Below, piece after piece: positions 55,394-63,258 of a DNA stretch of 64,000 bases (its first letter is position 1; each line of letters opens with the position of its first letter). Under the pieces are notes generated by a model. It searched no databases. It saw only the letters and a program-made list of their open reading frames with translations, and was not told the DNA's origin. The position numbers were made by a program, and so were the translations under genes. Source of the stretch: Methylobacterium gossipiicola (GTDB taxonomy: Bacteria > Pseudomonadota > Alphaproteobacteria > Rhizobiales > Beijerinckiaceae); assembly GCF_900113485.1 (NCBI RefSeq), contig NZ_FOPM01000001.1, positions 289,831 to 353,830 on the forward strand, in the 5' to 3' direction.

Positions 55394-56788
55394 ATGAAGG
55401 ACATCGTCACCGACAGCTTCGTGCGCGACGCACGCCATCTGCGCCTCGACACGTTCGTGCGCCTGCGTTGGCTGGCGATCACCGGCCAGAGCGCGGCCGT
55501 GGTCGGCGCCCAGTTCGGCCTCGGTCTGCCGCTTCCATTCGGCTGGTGCTTCCTCGTCATCGCCGCTTCGTCGTGGCTGAACCTCGCCCTGCGGATTCGG
55601 TTTCCGGCGAGTTACCGCCTGAGTGACGACTCAGCGGCCCTGCTGCTGGCCTTCGACATCATCCAGCTCGCCGCCCTGCTGTTCCTCACGGGCGGTTTGC
55701 AGAACCCGTTCTCGCTCCTGTTCCTCGCCCCCGTGCTGATTTCGGCGACGGCGCTGCCGCCCGAGCGGACCCTGGCCCTCGGCCTCCTCGCCATCGGTCT
55801 GGCGACCCTGCTGGCCCTGATCCACCGGCCGCTGCCCTGGTTCGCCGACGGGCGCCTCGAACTCCCCTTCCTCTACATTTCCGGGGTGTGGACCGCGATC
55901 CTCCTCGGCACCGCCTTCACGGGCGTCTACGCCTGGAAGGTCGCGGAGGAGACCCGGCTCCTCGCCCAGGCCCTGGCCGCCACGGAACTGGTGCTCGCCC
56001 GCGAGCAGCACCTATCGCAGCTCGACGGTCTCGCGGCGGCGGCGGCGCACGAACTCGGCACGCCCCTCGGCACCATCATGGTGGTCACGAAGGAGCTCAG
56101 CCGCCAACTCGCCCCCACGGCCTCGCCCGGGGTGCGGGAGGATCTGGCCCTCCTACGCGATCAGGTCGACCGCTGTCGCGGCATCCTGTCCAAGCTCACT
56201 TCCCTCGACGGCGACGGGGGAGGCTTCCTCCAGACCGTGAGCCTGAACCACCTCGTCGAGGAACTCGTCGCCCCCCAGCGCGCCATGGGCATCCAACTCG
56301 ACGTCACGAGCCGGGGGGAGGGCCCCGAACCGTCGTGCCGCCGCAACCCCGGCGTGCTGTTCGGGCTCGCCAACATCGTCGACAACGCCGTCGATTTCGC
56401 CAAAACCCGCGTCGTCATCGAGGCTCGCTGGACTTACGAACAGGTTTGGCTCGAGATCCGCGACGATGGCGAGGGGTTCTCCGGCGAGGTGCTCCTGCGT
56501 GCCGGCGAGCCCTACGTGACCACCCGCGGCGCCGATCGCGTCCGCTCGGGCGAAACGAGCGGCGCCGGCCTCGGCCTCGGCCTGTTCATCGCGAAAACCC
56601 TCATCGAGCGTTCCGGCGCGCAGCTCACCCTGTCCAACGCCTCCGGCTCCGCCGCCACGGGCGCCGTCGTGCGCGTGTCCTGGCCCCGCCAAGCTTTCGA
56701 GCGTGGTGTCACGGCGGTCCGCCATGCACAGAATGGAGAGGTGCAGACCCCTGATCAGGACCGTTCCAATGCCTATATGAACACATGA
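55394..56788 (+). CDS. regB: RegB/PrrB/ActS redox sensor histidine kinase
   Basis: A 464-residue membrane histidine kinase. Six TM helices (about 25-180) include the quinone-binding motif GGLQNPF (100-106). The H box is AAAAHELGTPLGTI with His219. Cys261 in DRCRGIL matches the redox Cys265 of Rhodobacter RegB. The ATPase motifs ANIVDNAVDFA, EIRDDGEGF and GAGLGLGLFIAKTLIE are intact. It senses quinone/redox state and phosphorylates RegA. The gene starts at ATG 55394, and regA follows 44 nt after its stop. Confidence 0.93.
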   Translation: MKDIVTDSFVRDARHLRLDTFVRLRWLAITGQSAAVVGAQFGLGLPLPFGWCFLVIAASSWLNLALRIRFPASYRLSDDSAALLLAFDIIQLAALLFLTGGLQNPFSLLFLAPVLISATALPPERTLALGLLAIGLATLLALIHRPLPWFADGRLELPFLYISGVWTAILLGTAFTGVYAWKVAEETRLLAQALAATELVLAREQHLSQLDGLAAAAAHELGTPLGTIMVVTKELSRQLAPTASPGVREDLALLRDQVDRCRGILSKLTSLDGDGGGFLQTVSLNHLVEELVAPQRAMGIQLDVTSRGEGPEPSCRRNPGVLFGLANIVDNAVDFAKTRVVIEARWTYEQVWLEIRDDGEGFSGEVLLRAGEPYVTTRGADRVRSGETSGAGLGLGLFIAKTLIERSGAQLTLSNASGSAATGAVVRVSWPRQAFERGVTAVRHAQNGEVQTPDQDRSNAYMNT

Positions 56789-56832
56789 AGGTCACGTGAA
56801 GACAGCACATTGAAATCAGGGAGACGCGTTGC

Positions 56833-57435
56833 ATGTTGACGCAAACCGGAACGACGGCGCCCGGCGCCGACATCATGTCCCTTAGTGAGAACGACCCGCT
56901 GACAGCGTTCGCCGATCGCAGTTTGCTCATCGTCGACGATGACAAGCCTTTTTCGACGCGTTTGGCGCGCGCCATGGAGATGCGCGGCTACGAAGTCCAT
57001 GTCGCCGAGAGCGTGGCGGAAGGCGTTTCCATGGTCGATGCGCGGGCGCCCGCCTTCGCGGTCATCGACATGCGTCTGGGCGACGGCAACGGTCTCGATG
57101 TCATCGCCCGCCTCAAGGAGAAGCGTCCCGAGGCGAGGGGCGTGATCCTGACCGGCTACGGCAACATCGCCACGGCGGTGACGGCGGTAAAGCTCGGGGC
57201 GTTCGATTATCTCGCCAAGCCGGCGGATGCCGACGAGATCCACGGCACCCTCATGGCCCAGCCGGGCGAGCGGGCCGACCCGCCGGAGAATCCCATGTCG
57301 GCGGACCGGGTGCGCTGGGAGCACATCCAGCGGGTCTACGAGTTGTGTAGCCGCAACGTCTCGGAGACGGCGCGGCGCCTCAACATGCACCGCCGCACCC
57401 TGCAGCGCATCCTCGCCAAGCGGGCGCCGCGCTGA
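56833..57435 (+). CDS. regA: RegA/PrrA/ActR response regulator
   Basis: A 200-residue regulator with an N-terminal receiver (VDDDKPFSTRLARAMEMRGY; phosphoacceptor Asp79 in VIDMRLGDG; Lys in LAKPADADEIHG) and a C-terminal Fis-type helix-turn-helix (SETARRLNMHRRTLQRILAKRAPR, split between two helices) that is nearly invariant in RegA/PrrA/ActR proteins. The receiver-to-HTH linker is Pro-rich. The ATG at 56833 has GGGAG 9 nt upstream; an internal ATG at 56875 is an alternative. It is the cognate partner of the preceding kinase and probably controls redox-linked genes globally. Confidence 0.93.
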   Translation: MLTQTGTTAPGADIMSLSENDPLTAFADRSLLIVDDDKPFSTRLARAMEMRGYEVHVAESVAEGVSMVDARAPAFAVIDMRLGDGNGLDVIARLKEKRPEARGVILTGYGNIATAVTAVKLGAFDYLAKPADADEIHGTLMAQPGERADPPENPMSADRVRWEHIQRVYELCSRNVSETARRLNMHRRTLQRILAKRAPR

Positions 57436-57538
57436 CTCGGCCATCCAGCGAAGTTGCGCGGTCCCGCCGGATCGCGCTACGTCGCGGAACCGCTCGTCCG
57501 GACTGGCGCGCGGTGACGGAACGACAAGCGAGACGCCA

Positions 57539-57778
57539 GTGAACACGCGCAATCTCATCACGATCGTCAGCATGATGGTGCTGGTGGGGACGGAAGTATT
57601 CGCCGTCGCCATCGCGGCCGGCTGGGCGCTCGCCGGCATCTTCGAACTCGGCGACACCGTCGGTCACGTCCTGATGGCCGTGTTCAGCCTCTTCGCCGCC
57701 TGGGTGATGCTGCAATTGTGGCGGCGCGCCACCAGCATCGAGCCCCTGCGCACCGGGCCTGTTTCCGCGCGTCGCTAG
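57539..57778 (+). CDS. Small two-TM membrane protein
   Basis: A 79-residue hydrophobic protein. Two TM helices are clear: LITIVSMMVLVGTEVFAVAI and VGHVLMAVFSLFAAWVMLQL; the C-terminus is polar and Arg-rich (WRRATSIEPLRTG). The start is GTG (57539). No family is recognised. It lies 83 nt before purS and 103 nt after regA, possibly a member of the purSQ transcript. Confidence 0.65.
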   Translation: MNTRNLITIVSMMVLVGTEVFAVAIAAGWALAGIFELGDTVGHVLMAVFSLFAAWVMLQLWRRATSIEPLRTGPVSARR

Positions 57779-57861
57779 ATCGACGGTCCGGTCCGCGTTG
57801 CCAGGGCGGCGTTTCCCCATTATCGCGGGGGCGCCCCGCCACGCGCAGCCGAGTTCAGTCC

Positions 57862-58101
57862 ATGAAAGCACGCATCATCGTCACCCTGAAGACCGGCGTA
57901 CTCGATCCGCAGGGCAAGGCGATCGAGGCGGCTCTCACGTCCTTCGGCCTATCCGGCGTCGACGGCGTGCGCCAGGGCAAGGTGTTCGACGTGGAGATCG
58001 CGGGCGACGACCGCGCGGCGGCCGAAGCCACCCTGAAGGCCGCTTGCGAAAAGCTGCTCGCCAACACGGTGGTCGAGAACTACGCGATCGAGATCGCCTG
58101 A
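57862..58101 (+). CDS. purS: Phosphoribosylformylglycinamidine synthase subunit PurS
   Basis: A 79-residue PurS, the small bridging subunit of FGAM synthase (PurSQL type) in purine synthesis. The sequence MKARIIVTLKTGVLDPQGKA and EAALTSFGLSGVDGVRQGKV are diagnostic; length is typical. The stop overlaps the purQ ATG (TGATG), so they are translationally coupled. purL is not in the window. Confidence 0.95.
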   Translation: MKARIIVTLKTGVLDPQGKAIEAALTSFGLSGVDGVRQGKVFDVEIAGDDRAAAEATLKAACEKLLANTVVENYAIEIA

Positions 58102-58781
58102 TGCGCGCCGCCATCGTCGTCTTTCCGGGCTCCAACCGCGACGCGGACGTGGCCCGCGCCCTCACCCAGGCCGGGGCCGAAGTGGTGAAGGTCTGGCACG
58201 CCGATACCGAATTGCCGGCCGGGACCGATCTTGCCGTCCTGCCGGGCGGCTTTTCCTATGGTGACTACCTGCGCTGCGGCGCCATCGCGGGCCGGGCCGC
58301 GGCCATGGATGCCGTGCGCGCCCACGCGGCGCGGGGCGGCCTCGTGCTGGGCATCTGCAACGGCTTCCAGATCCTGTGTGAATCCGGGCTTCTGCCCGGC
58401 GTGCTCATGCGAAACGTCGACCGCCGCTTCATCTGCCACCGGCAATTGCTGCGGGTCGAGCGCGCCGATACCCGCTTCACCACGGCCTACACCCCGAATC
58501 AGGTCATCGACGTGTGTGTCGCGCACGGCGAGGGCAACTACTTCGCCGATGCCGAGACCATCGCGCGCCTCGAAGGCGAGGGCCGGGTGGCGTTCCGCTA
58601 TTGCGACGCCTCCGGGGCGCTGACGGTGGACGCGAACCGAAACGGATCCCTCAACTCCATCGCGGGCATCTATTCGGACAAGCTCAACGTGCTCGGCCTG
58701 ATGCCCCACCCGGAAAACTTCGTCGAGGATCTCGTCGGCGGCACGGATGGGCGCGGCCTGTTCGCGAGCCTCGCGGCGTAG
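58101..58781 (+). CDS. purQ: FGAM synthase glutaminase subunit PurQ
   Basis: A 226-residue class I glutamine amidotransferase that delivers ammonia to PurL. The nucleophile is Cys86 in GICNGFQILCE; the catalytic His/Glu are in GLMPHPENF near the C-terminus. AAIVVFPGSNRDADVARAL and LPGGFSYGDYLRCGAIA are typical PurQ. The ATG at 58101 overlaps the purS stop. Downstream is a 271-nt region containing a palindromic repeat instead of purL. Confidence 0.95.
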   Translation: MRAAIVVFPGSNRDADVARALTQAGAEVVKVWHADTELPAGTDLAVLPGGFSYGDYLRCGAIAGRAAAMDAVRAHAARGGLVLGICNGFQILCESGLLPGVLMRNVDRRFICHRQLLRVERADTRFTTAYTPNQVIDVCVAHGEGNYFADAETIARLEGEGRVAFRYCDASGALTVDANRNGSLNSIAGIYSDKLNVLGLMPHPENFVEDLVGGTDGRGLFASLAA

Positions 58782-58976
58782 GCTTCCTCCGAACGCCGTT
58801 CGATTCCGTCGGCCCGGCGGAGTCCGATCGTCCGCGAAAGCCGCGTGGGCTTTGGCTATGGTGGCGGCCTCGATCGCTCGGAGTCCTTATTCGACGAGCC
58901 GGGCTTCGCGGGGCCGCCTTCCCTGCGGGAGGCCCATCATCGCGGCGCCCGGCCTCGGTCCTCGCGCAGGGTAGAA

Positions 58977-59051
58977 GTGTCCCCCACGAAACACCCGCCG
59001 CACCCTCGCCCCAGGGCGAGAACCGTCCAGGGCGGGACTTGTGTGAGGCAC
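58977..59051. repeat. Interspersed palindromic repeat, copy B
   Basis: A 75-bp element starting GTGTCCCCCACGAAACACCC and ending CGGGACTTGTGTGAGGCAC. Its reverse complement aligns end to end with the 26817-26893 element, including the central GGACGGTTCTCGCCC. The right edge adjoins CTAAGC, whose reverse complement GCTTAG includes the TAG stop of the ABC-like gene (59053-59055). It lies in the space between two convergent genes. Confidence 0.75.
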
Positions 59052-59052
59052 G

Positions 59053-61605
59053 CTAAGCCGCCACCACGGTGTTGCGCTCCACCCGCAGCACCGCATCGAA
59101 CGGCGTGGCCTCGTCCAGGACAGCGGCATCGGGCAGGCAGACGATGAGGCCCCGCCCGGCGCGCGCAGCCCTCAGGGCCGCGAGGCGGGGGCGGATCTCC
59201 TCGACCTTCCGGTCCTCCAAGGCGATGGCCACCACGGCGATATCGGGCTGGCGCACGAGGCAGCGGGCGAGGTCGATGGCGACGCGCTCGCGCGGGCCGA
59301 TGGCGTTCTCCCCCAAACTCGCGCCGCCGCCGCCGAGGCCCGGCTCCACCCGGCTGTCGAGGCCGAGGCGATAGACGGCGGGCTCCAGACCCTCATCGGC
59401 CAGAACTTGCCGAACGAGGGCACGCACCCGCGCCTCGGCGCCGGCTTCCTCGCCGTTGATGCGCCCGAACAGGAGATTCTCTTCCAGGCTCGCGGCGGCC
59501 GTGAGGGTCGCTGGATCGTAGAACTCGATGCTGCCCCGGAGCGATGGCGGCAGCATCCGGGCGAAGGCATGGCGCGCGGCCACGATGCGCGTCTCGAAGG
59601 CGGCGTCGACGAGGCCGAGGCGGTGACGCGTCTCGCTGTAGCGCAGCGCCAGACCGATGAGGCGCTTGCGGTCGCGCTGCCCCGCCGGGCCGCGCCGCCA
59701 CGCCTTCGCCTCGGGCATCCGCGCGACGAGATCCTCGAAGAAACCGCGCTCCGAGGCTGGGAACAGCGAGAAGGCGTCGAAGAGCGGATGGTCGTCGGGG
59801 AGGTCCGCGAAGATCTCGCCGAGGCTGCGCGCGACCTGGAGACCGACTTCGGCGAGGGGCCGTGTCAGGTCCTCGGCCTCCAGCACGGCGCGGAGGTAGG
59901 GATGCGCGGCGATGCGCTCCGGCGCGAAGGCCGGCCCGACCGCCTCGCCGAACAGGATGTTCTCGCCCACCGTGGCCTGATGGTTGTAGCGGCCGGGATC
60001 GAACGGTTCGACGAGGCGCCCGGCCTTGTCGGCGGCCAGCGCCGCACGGACGGCGTGACGGGCCGCCACCACGGCGCGGGCGAGGCCCGGCTCGGCGCTG
60101 GGATCGACGGTTCCCTCCAGGCCGCGCGCGTACACGATGGCGTCGAGGCCGGTGACGGCGAGGATGGGCAGGAGGTCGTCCGTTTCACCCGTCCCGGATT
60201 GCCGGGATGCGGCGCCGTACAGGATGTTCTGGCGCAGGGACCCTTCGACGAGAATCGCCTCGGCCCCGGCGAGGGCGATGCGGCCCGCCCGCTCCTCGGG
60301 CTCGAACGCCCGCAGATCGATGCCGCCGTAAGTGACGGAGCCGGCGGTGGGCTCGAGCTGGCCGGCGAGCAAAGCCGCGAGCGCCCGACCGCCGCCGCCG
60401 CGCTCGCCGAGGATCGCCACGTGGCCCGGCATCGCCACGGCGAGGTCTACGGCGCCGAGGCGTTCGCCCGTCGCCGGATCGTAGGCGCCGACGCCGTGGG
60501 CTTCGAGGGTCCCGACCTCCGGAAAGGCGGCGAGGCGGGCCGGGCGCGCGGGGCCGCGCCCCTCCAGGGCCGGCAGGGCCTGGGCGATGCTCCGGAAGAT
60601 CGGTGCCACCTCGCGGTGGATCGTGCGCAGGTGCAGGGCGACGGCGAGCGCCACCACCGCGAGGGCAAAGCCGCCGCCCGTCGCCACGAGGGCGCCGGGC
60701 GCCACGGGCGCGCCGTTGTCGCCCTGCCAGAGGGCGTCGGCGACGACGATGGCCGGCAGCAGGATGGCGAGGGCCACGGAGGGCGCGCGAGCATAGGCGA
60801 GGGCGGCCTCGGCGCGTGCCAGGGCGGCCCGGGCCGCTTCGCCCTTGGCGGCGAGGCGGGTGCGCTCGAAGCTGGCGGCCCCATGCGCCCGCACGGCCGG
60901 CATCCGGCGGATGAGGTCGGTGAGCGCCCGCTCGAACGTGGCACCGGAGCGCAGGCGCAGGGCCGAACGGGCCTGCATCCGCCCCTGGATCAGGGCGCGG
61001 GCGAGGCCGGCGGCGGCGATTCCCACGGCCACCGTGGGCACGAGGCGCGGCGCGGCGAGCCAGGCGAGGCCGAGGGCCAGGAGGGTGCTGCCGAGGGCGA
61101 GGGCGGGGACGACGAGACCGAGGCCGAACAGGGTGTCGATCCGGGCGAGGAGATCGCCGACGCCCTGCGACAGGGCGCGGGCGTCGTCGCGGGCAGCGGG
61201 CGGCGCGCGCAGGATCGTGTCGGTGACGTGGGCATTGAGGCGCTCCACCGTCCGGCTCTGGGCGAGGAAGCACAGGCGGGCGACGCCCCAGGCGAGGGCC
61301 GCCGCCGCCACCGCCGTACCGGACAGGAGCAGGAACGCCAGGCGCGCCCGCTCGGCCGCCGGATAGGCCCAGCCTTCGAGGAGCACGAACGGCTCCGATC
61401 CGGCCGGCCGCCACGGCAGGGCGGCGGCGACGCGCAGGAAGGCGTCGGCATGGTCCGGGGCCGCGGCCAGCACCCCGACGAGGTCGCGCAGGCACAGGAG
61501 AGCGAGGAGTGCGAGGGGGCCGCCGAGCCCCAGGGTCAGGGCGAGGGCGAGACCATGCTCAGTCGGCGCGGATCGCCAGGTGAAGACGATCGGCTCGCGG
61601 TCCAT
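59053..61605 (-). CDS. ABC exporter-like membrane protein with degenerate ATPase domain
   Basis: An 850-residue protein with an N-terminal exporter-type TM domain (about 15-325, hydrophobic segments near 18-40, 88-115, 155-200, 273-330) and a C-terminal region resembling an ABC NBD but without usable motifs. The Walker A position reads GERGGGGRA (400-408; Lys and Ser/Thr replaced), the signature region reads LGENAIGPRERVAIDLAR (764-781), and the Walker B region reads PDIAVVAIAL (787-796) with no Asp-Glu. A post-Q-loop-like motif occurs three times: GSLRQNILYG (455), ATVGENILFG (544) and ASLEENLLFG (705). ATP hydrolysis seems unlikely. The ATG at 61605 is chosen from GAAGG 6 nt upstream; an ATG at 61611 is adjacent. 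Its TAG stop borders the palindromic repeat. Confidence 0.75.
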   Translation of the reverse strand: MDREPIVFTWRSAPTEHGLALALTLGLGGPLALLALLCLRDLVGVLAAAPDHADAFLRVAAALPWRPAGSEPFVLLEGWAYPAAERARLAFLLLSGTAVAAAALAWGVARLCFLAQSRTVERLNAHVTDTILRAPPAARDDARALSQGVGDLLARIDTLFGLGLVVPALALGSTLLALGLAWLAAPRLVPTVAVGIAAAGLARALIQGRMQARSALRLRSGATFERALTDLIRRMPAVRAHGAASFERTRLAAKGEAARAALARAEAALAYARAPSVALAILLPAIVVADALWQGDNGAPVAPGALVATGGGFALAVVALAVALHLRTIHREVAPIFRSIAQALPALEGRGPARPARLAAFPEVGTLEAHGVGAYDPATGERLGAVDLAVAMPGHVAILGERGGGGRALAALLAGQLEPTAGSVTYGGIDLRAFEPEERAGRIALAGAEAILVEGSLRQNILYGAASRQSGTGETDDLLPILAVTGLDAIVYARGLEGTVDPSAEPGLARAVVAARHAVRAALAADKAGRLVEPFDPGRYNHQATVGENILFGEAVGPAFAPERIAAHPYLRAVLEAEDLTRPLAEVGLQVARSLGEIFADLPDDHPLFDAFSLFPASERGFFEDLVARMPEAKAWRRGPAGQRDRKRLIGLALRYSETRHRLGLVDAAFETRIVAARHAFARMLPPSLRGSIEFYDPATLTAAASLEENLLFGRINGEEAGAEARVRALVRQVLADEGLEPAVYRLGLDSRVEPGLGGGGASLGENAIGPRERVAIDLARCLVRQPDIAVVAIALEDRKVEEIRPRLAALRAARAGRGLIVCLPDAAVLDEATPFDAVLRVERNTVVAA

Positions 61606-61698
61606 CGGCATCCTTCGCGTCGTGCCCCGCGCGCCGGGGCTCGCCCAGGGCTTAGGGGATCGGACGGACCGATGAAAGCGTGGGCGCGCACCCGGCGG

Positions 61699-63258
61699 TC
61701 ACGGCGCAGGCGGGGTCATGGTGGCGGGGTACCCCGTGGGCAAGCCGTCGAGGAAGCGGTCGGCCCGGGCGACGATGCCATCCTTGCGCGCCTGATCCCA
61801 CGCAGCCAGGGTGCGGTACGGCATCGCGAGGCGCGGATTGCGCGACAGGGCGCGGGCGTTGCGAATGAGGAAGGCCCAGTACAGATCGTTGAACGGGCAG
61901 GCGCGCGGGCCTTGCTTGACCTTGGGGCTGTAGGCGCAGCCGCCACAGTAATCCGACATCCGGTCGATATAGGCGCCCCCGGCGGCGTAGGGCTTCGATG
62001 ACATCAGCCCGCCATCGGCGAACAGAGCCATGCCGTGGACGTTGGGGAGCTCGACCCATTCATAGGCGTCGGCATAGACCACGAGGTACCATTCCTCGAT
62101 CTCGGCCGGGCGGATGCCGGCCAGTAGCGCGAAATTGCCCGTGACCATGAGGCGGTTGATGTGGTGGGCGTACGCCTGTCGCTTCGTATCCGTGATGGCC
62201 TGATGCAGGCAGTTCATCGCGGTCTCGCCCGTCCAATAGAAGGTCGGCAGACCCCGTGTCGCCGCGAGGGCGTTGGTCTCGGCATAACCCGGCATCCGCA
62301 GCCAATAGACCCCACGGATGAACTCGCGCCAGCCGAGGATCTGCCGCACGAACCCCTCGATAGCGTTGAGGGGCACGGTTCCGCCCTCGAAGGCTTCGAG
62401 GGCGCGATCCACCACCTCGCGGGCCGTGAGGAGGCCGGCATTGAGATAGGGCGACAGGGTGGCGTGATAGAGGAACGGCGCCCCCGTCCGCATGGCGTCC
62501 TGATAATCGCCGAAGGACGGCAGGCAGTGGACCGCGAAATCCTCAAGGGCCGCCAGGGCGTCGGCGCGGGTAACGCCCCAGCCGAAATCGTCGAGATCGC
62601 CGAAATGCCCGGGGAAGCGCGTGGCGACGAGGTCCATGACCGCGCGGGTCACGGCGTCGGGCGCGAATCGCAGGCGCTGGGGCGGCGCTCGGTCCGCCGG
62701 CCAGGGCTTGCGGTTGTCCGCATCGAAGTTCCAGCGGCCGCCGAGGGGCGCATCCCCCTCCATCAGCACGCCGGTGCGGGCACGCCAGGTGCGGTAGAAG
62801 GCCTCCATGCGGTAGCTCGTCTTGCCCCGACCCCAGGCGGCGAAGTCGTTGCGCGAGCAGTAGAAGCGCGTGTCGGGCCGGATGGCGACGGGGATGTTGA
62901 GCTGCCGGCGCCAGCCTTCCATGGCGGCGAGCACCCGCCACTCGCCCGGCTCCGTGACCACGACGGCATCGGGCAGATGGCGGCGCGCCGCCCGCTCGAG
63001 TTCACCCGTGAATGAGCCGGTGTTGTCGGGATCGTCGAGGCGCACGTAATCGACGCGGATGCCCTCCGCCCGCAGGCTTTCCGCGAAATGGCGCATGGCC
63101 GCCAGCACCAACACGATTTTCTGCTTGTGGTGCGGGACGTAGGTCGCCTCCTCCATGACCTCGACCATCAGGACCGTGTCGGCGTCGTGATCGAGGTCGT
63201 CGAGGGTGGGGATCGTCCGGCTCAGCTGGTCGCCGAGGATGAAACGCAGCGTCGACAT
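61699..63258 (-). CDS. phrB: FeS bacterial cryptochrome/photolyase (PhrB type)
   Basis: A 519-residue FAD photolyase of the iron-sulfur prokaryotic group (FeS-BCP; A. tumefaciens PhrB, which repairs (6-4) photoproducts). The N-terminal antenna-binding domain (STLRFILGDQLSRTIPTLDD) precedes the FAD domain. The four cluster Cys are Cys350 (TAMNC), Cys438, Cys441 and Cys454, in CGGCAYSPK then ACPFND, at positions known for PhrB. QAYAHHINRLMVTGNFALL is the FAD/His loop. The ATG at 63258 starts the family N-terminus. It stands alone on the minus strand next to the ABC-like gene. Confidence 0.93.
   Translation of the reverse strand: MSTLRFILGDQLSRTIPTLDDLDHDADTVLMVEVMEEATYVPHHKQKIVLVLAAMRHFAESLRAEGIRVDYVRLDDPDNTGSFTGELERAARRHLPDAVVVTEPGEWRVLAAMEGWRRQLNIPVAIRPDTRFYCSRNDFAAWGRGKTSYRMEAFYRTWRARTGVLMEGDAPLGGRWNFDADNRKPWPADRAPPQRLRFAPDAVTRAVMDLVATRFPGHFGDLDDFGWGVTRADALAALEDFAVHCLPSFGDYQDAMRTGAPFLYHATLSPYLNAGLLTAREVVDRALEAFEGGTVPLNAIEGFVRQILGWREFIRGVYWLRMPGYAETNALAATRGLPTFYWTGETAMNCLHQAITDTKRQAYAHHINRLMVTGNFALLAGIRPAEIEEWYLVVYADAYEWVELPNVHGMALFADGGLMSSKPYAAGGAYIDRMSDYCGGCAYSPKVKQGPRACPFNDLYWAFLIRNARALSRNPRLAMPYRTLAAWDQARKDGIVARADRFLDGLPTGYPATMTPPAP

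Noticed and set aside
59407..62001. 864-residue plus-strand frame opposite the ABC-like and photolyase genes
   Set aside because: Shadow of minus-strand genes; Gly/Arg/His-rich with no family match.
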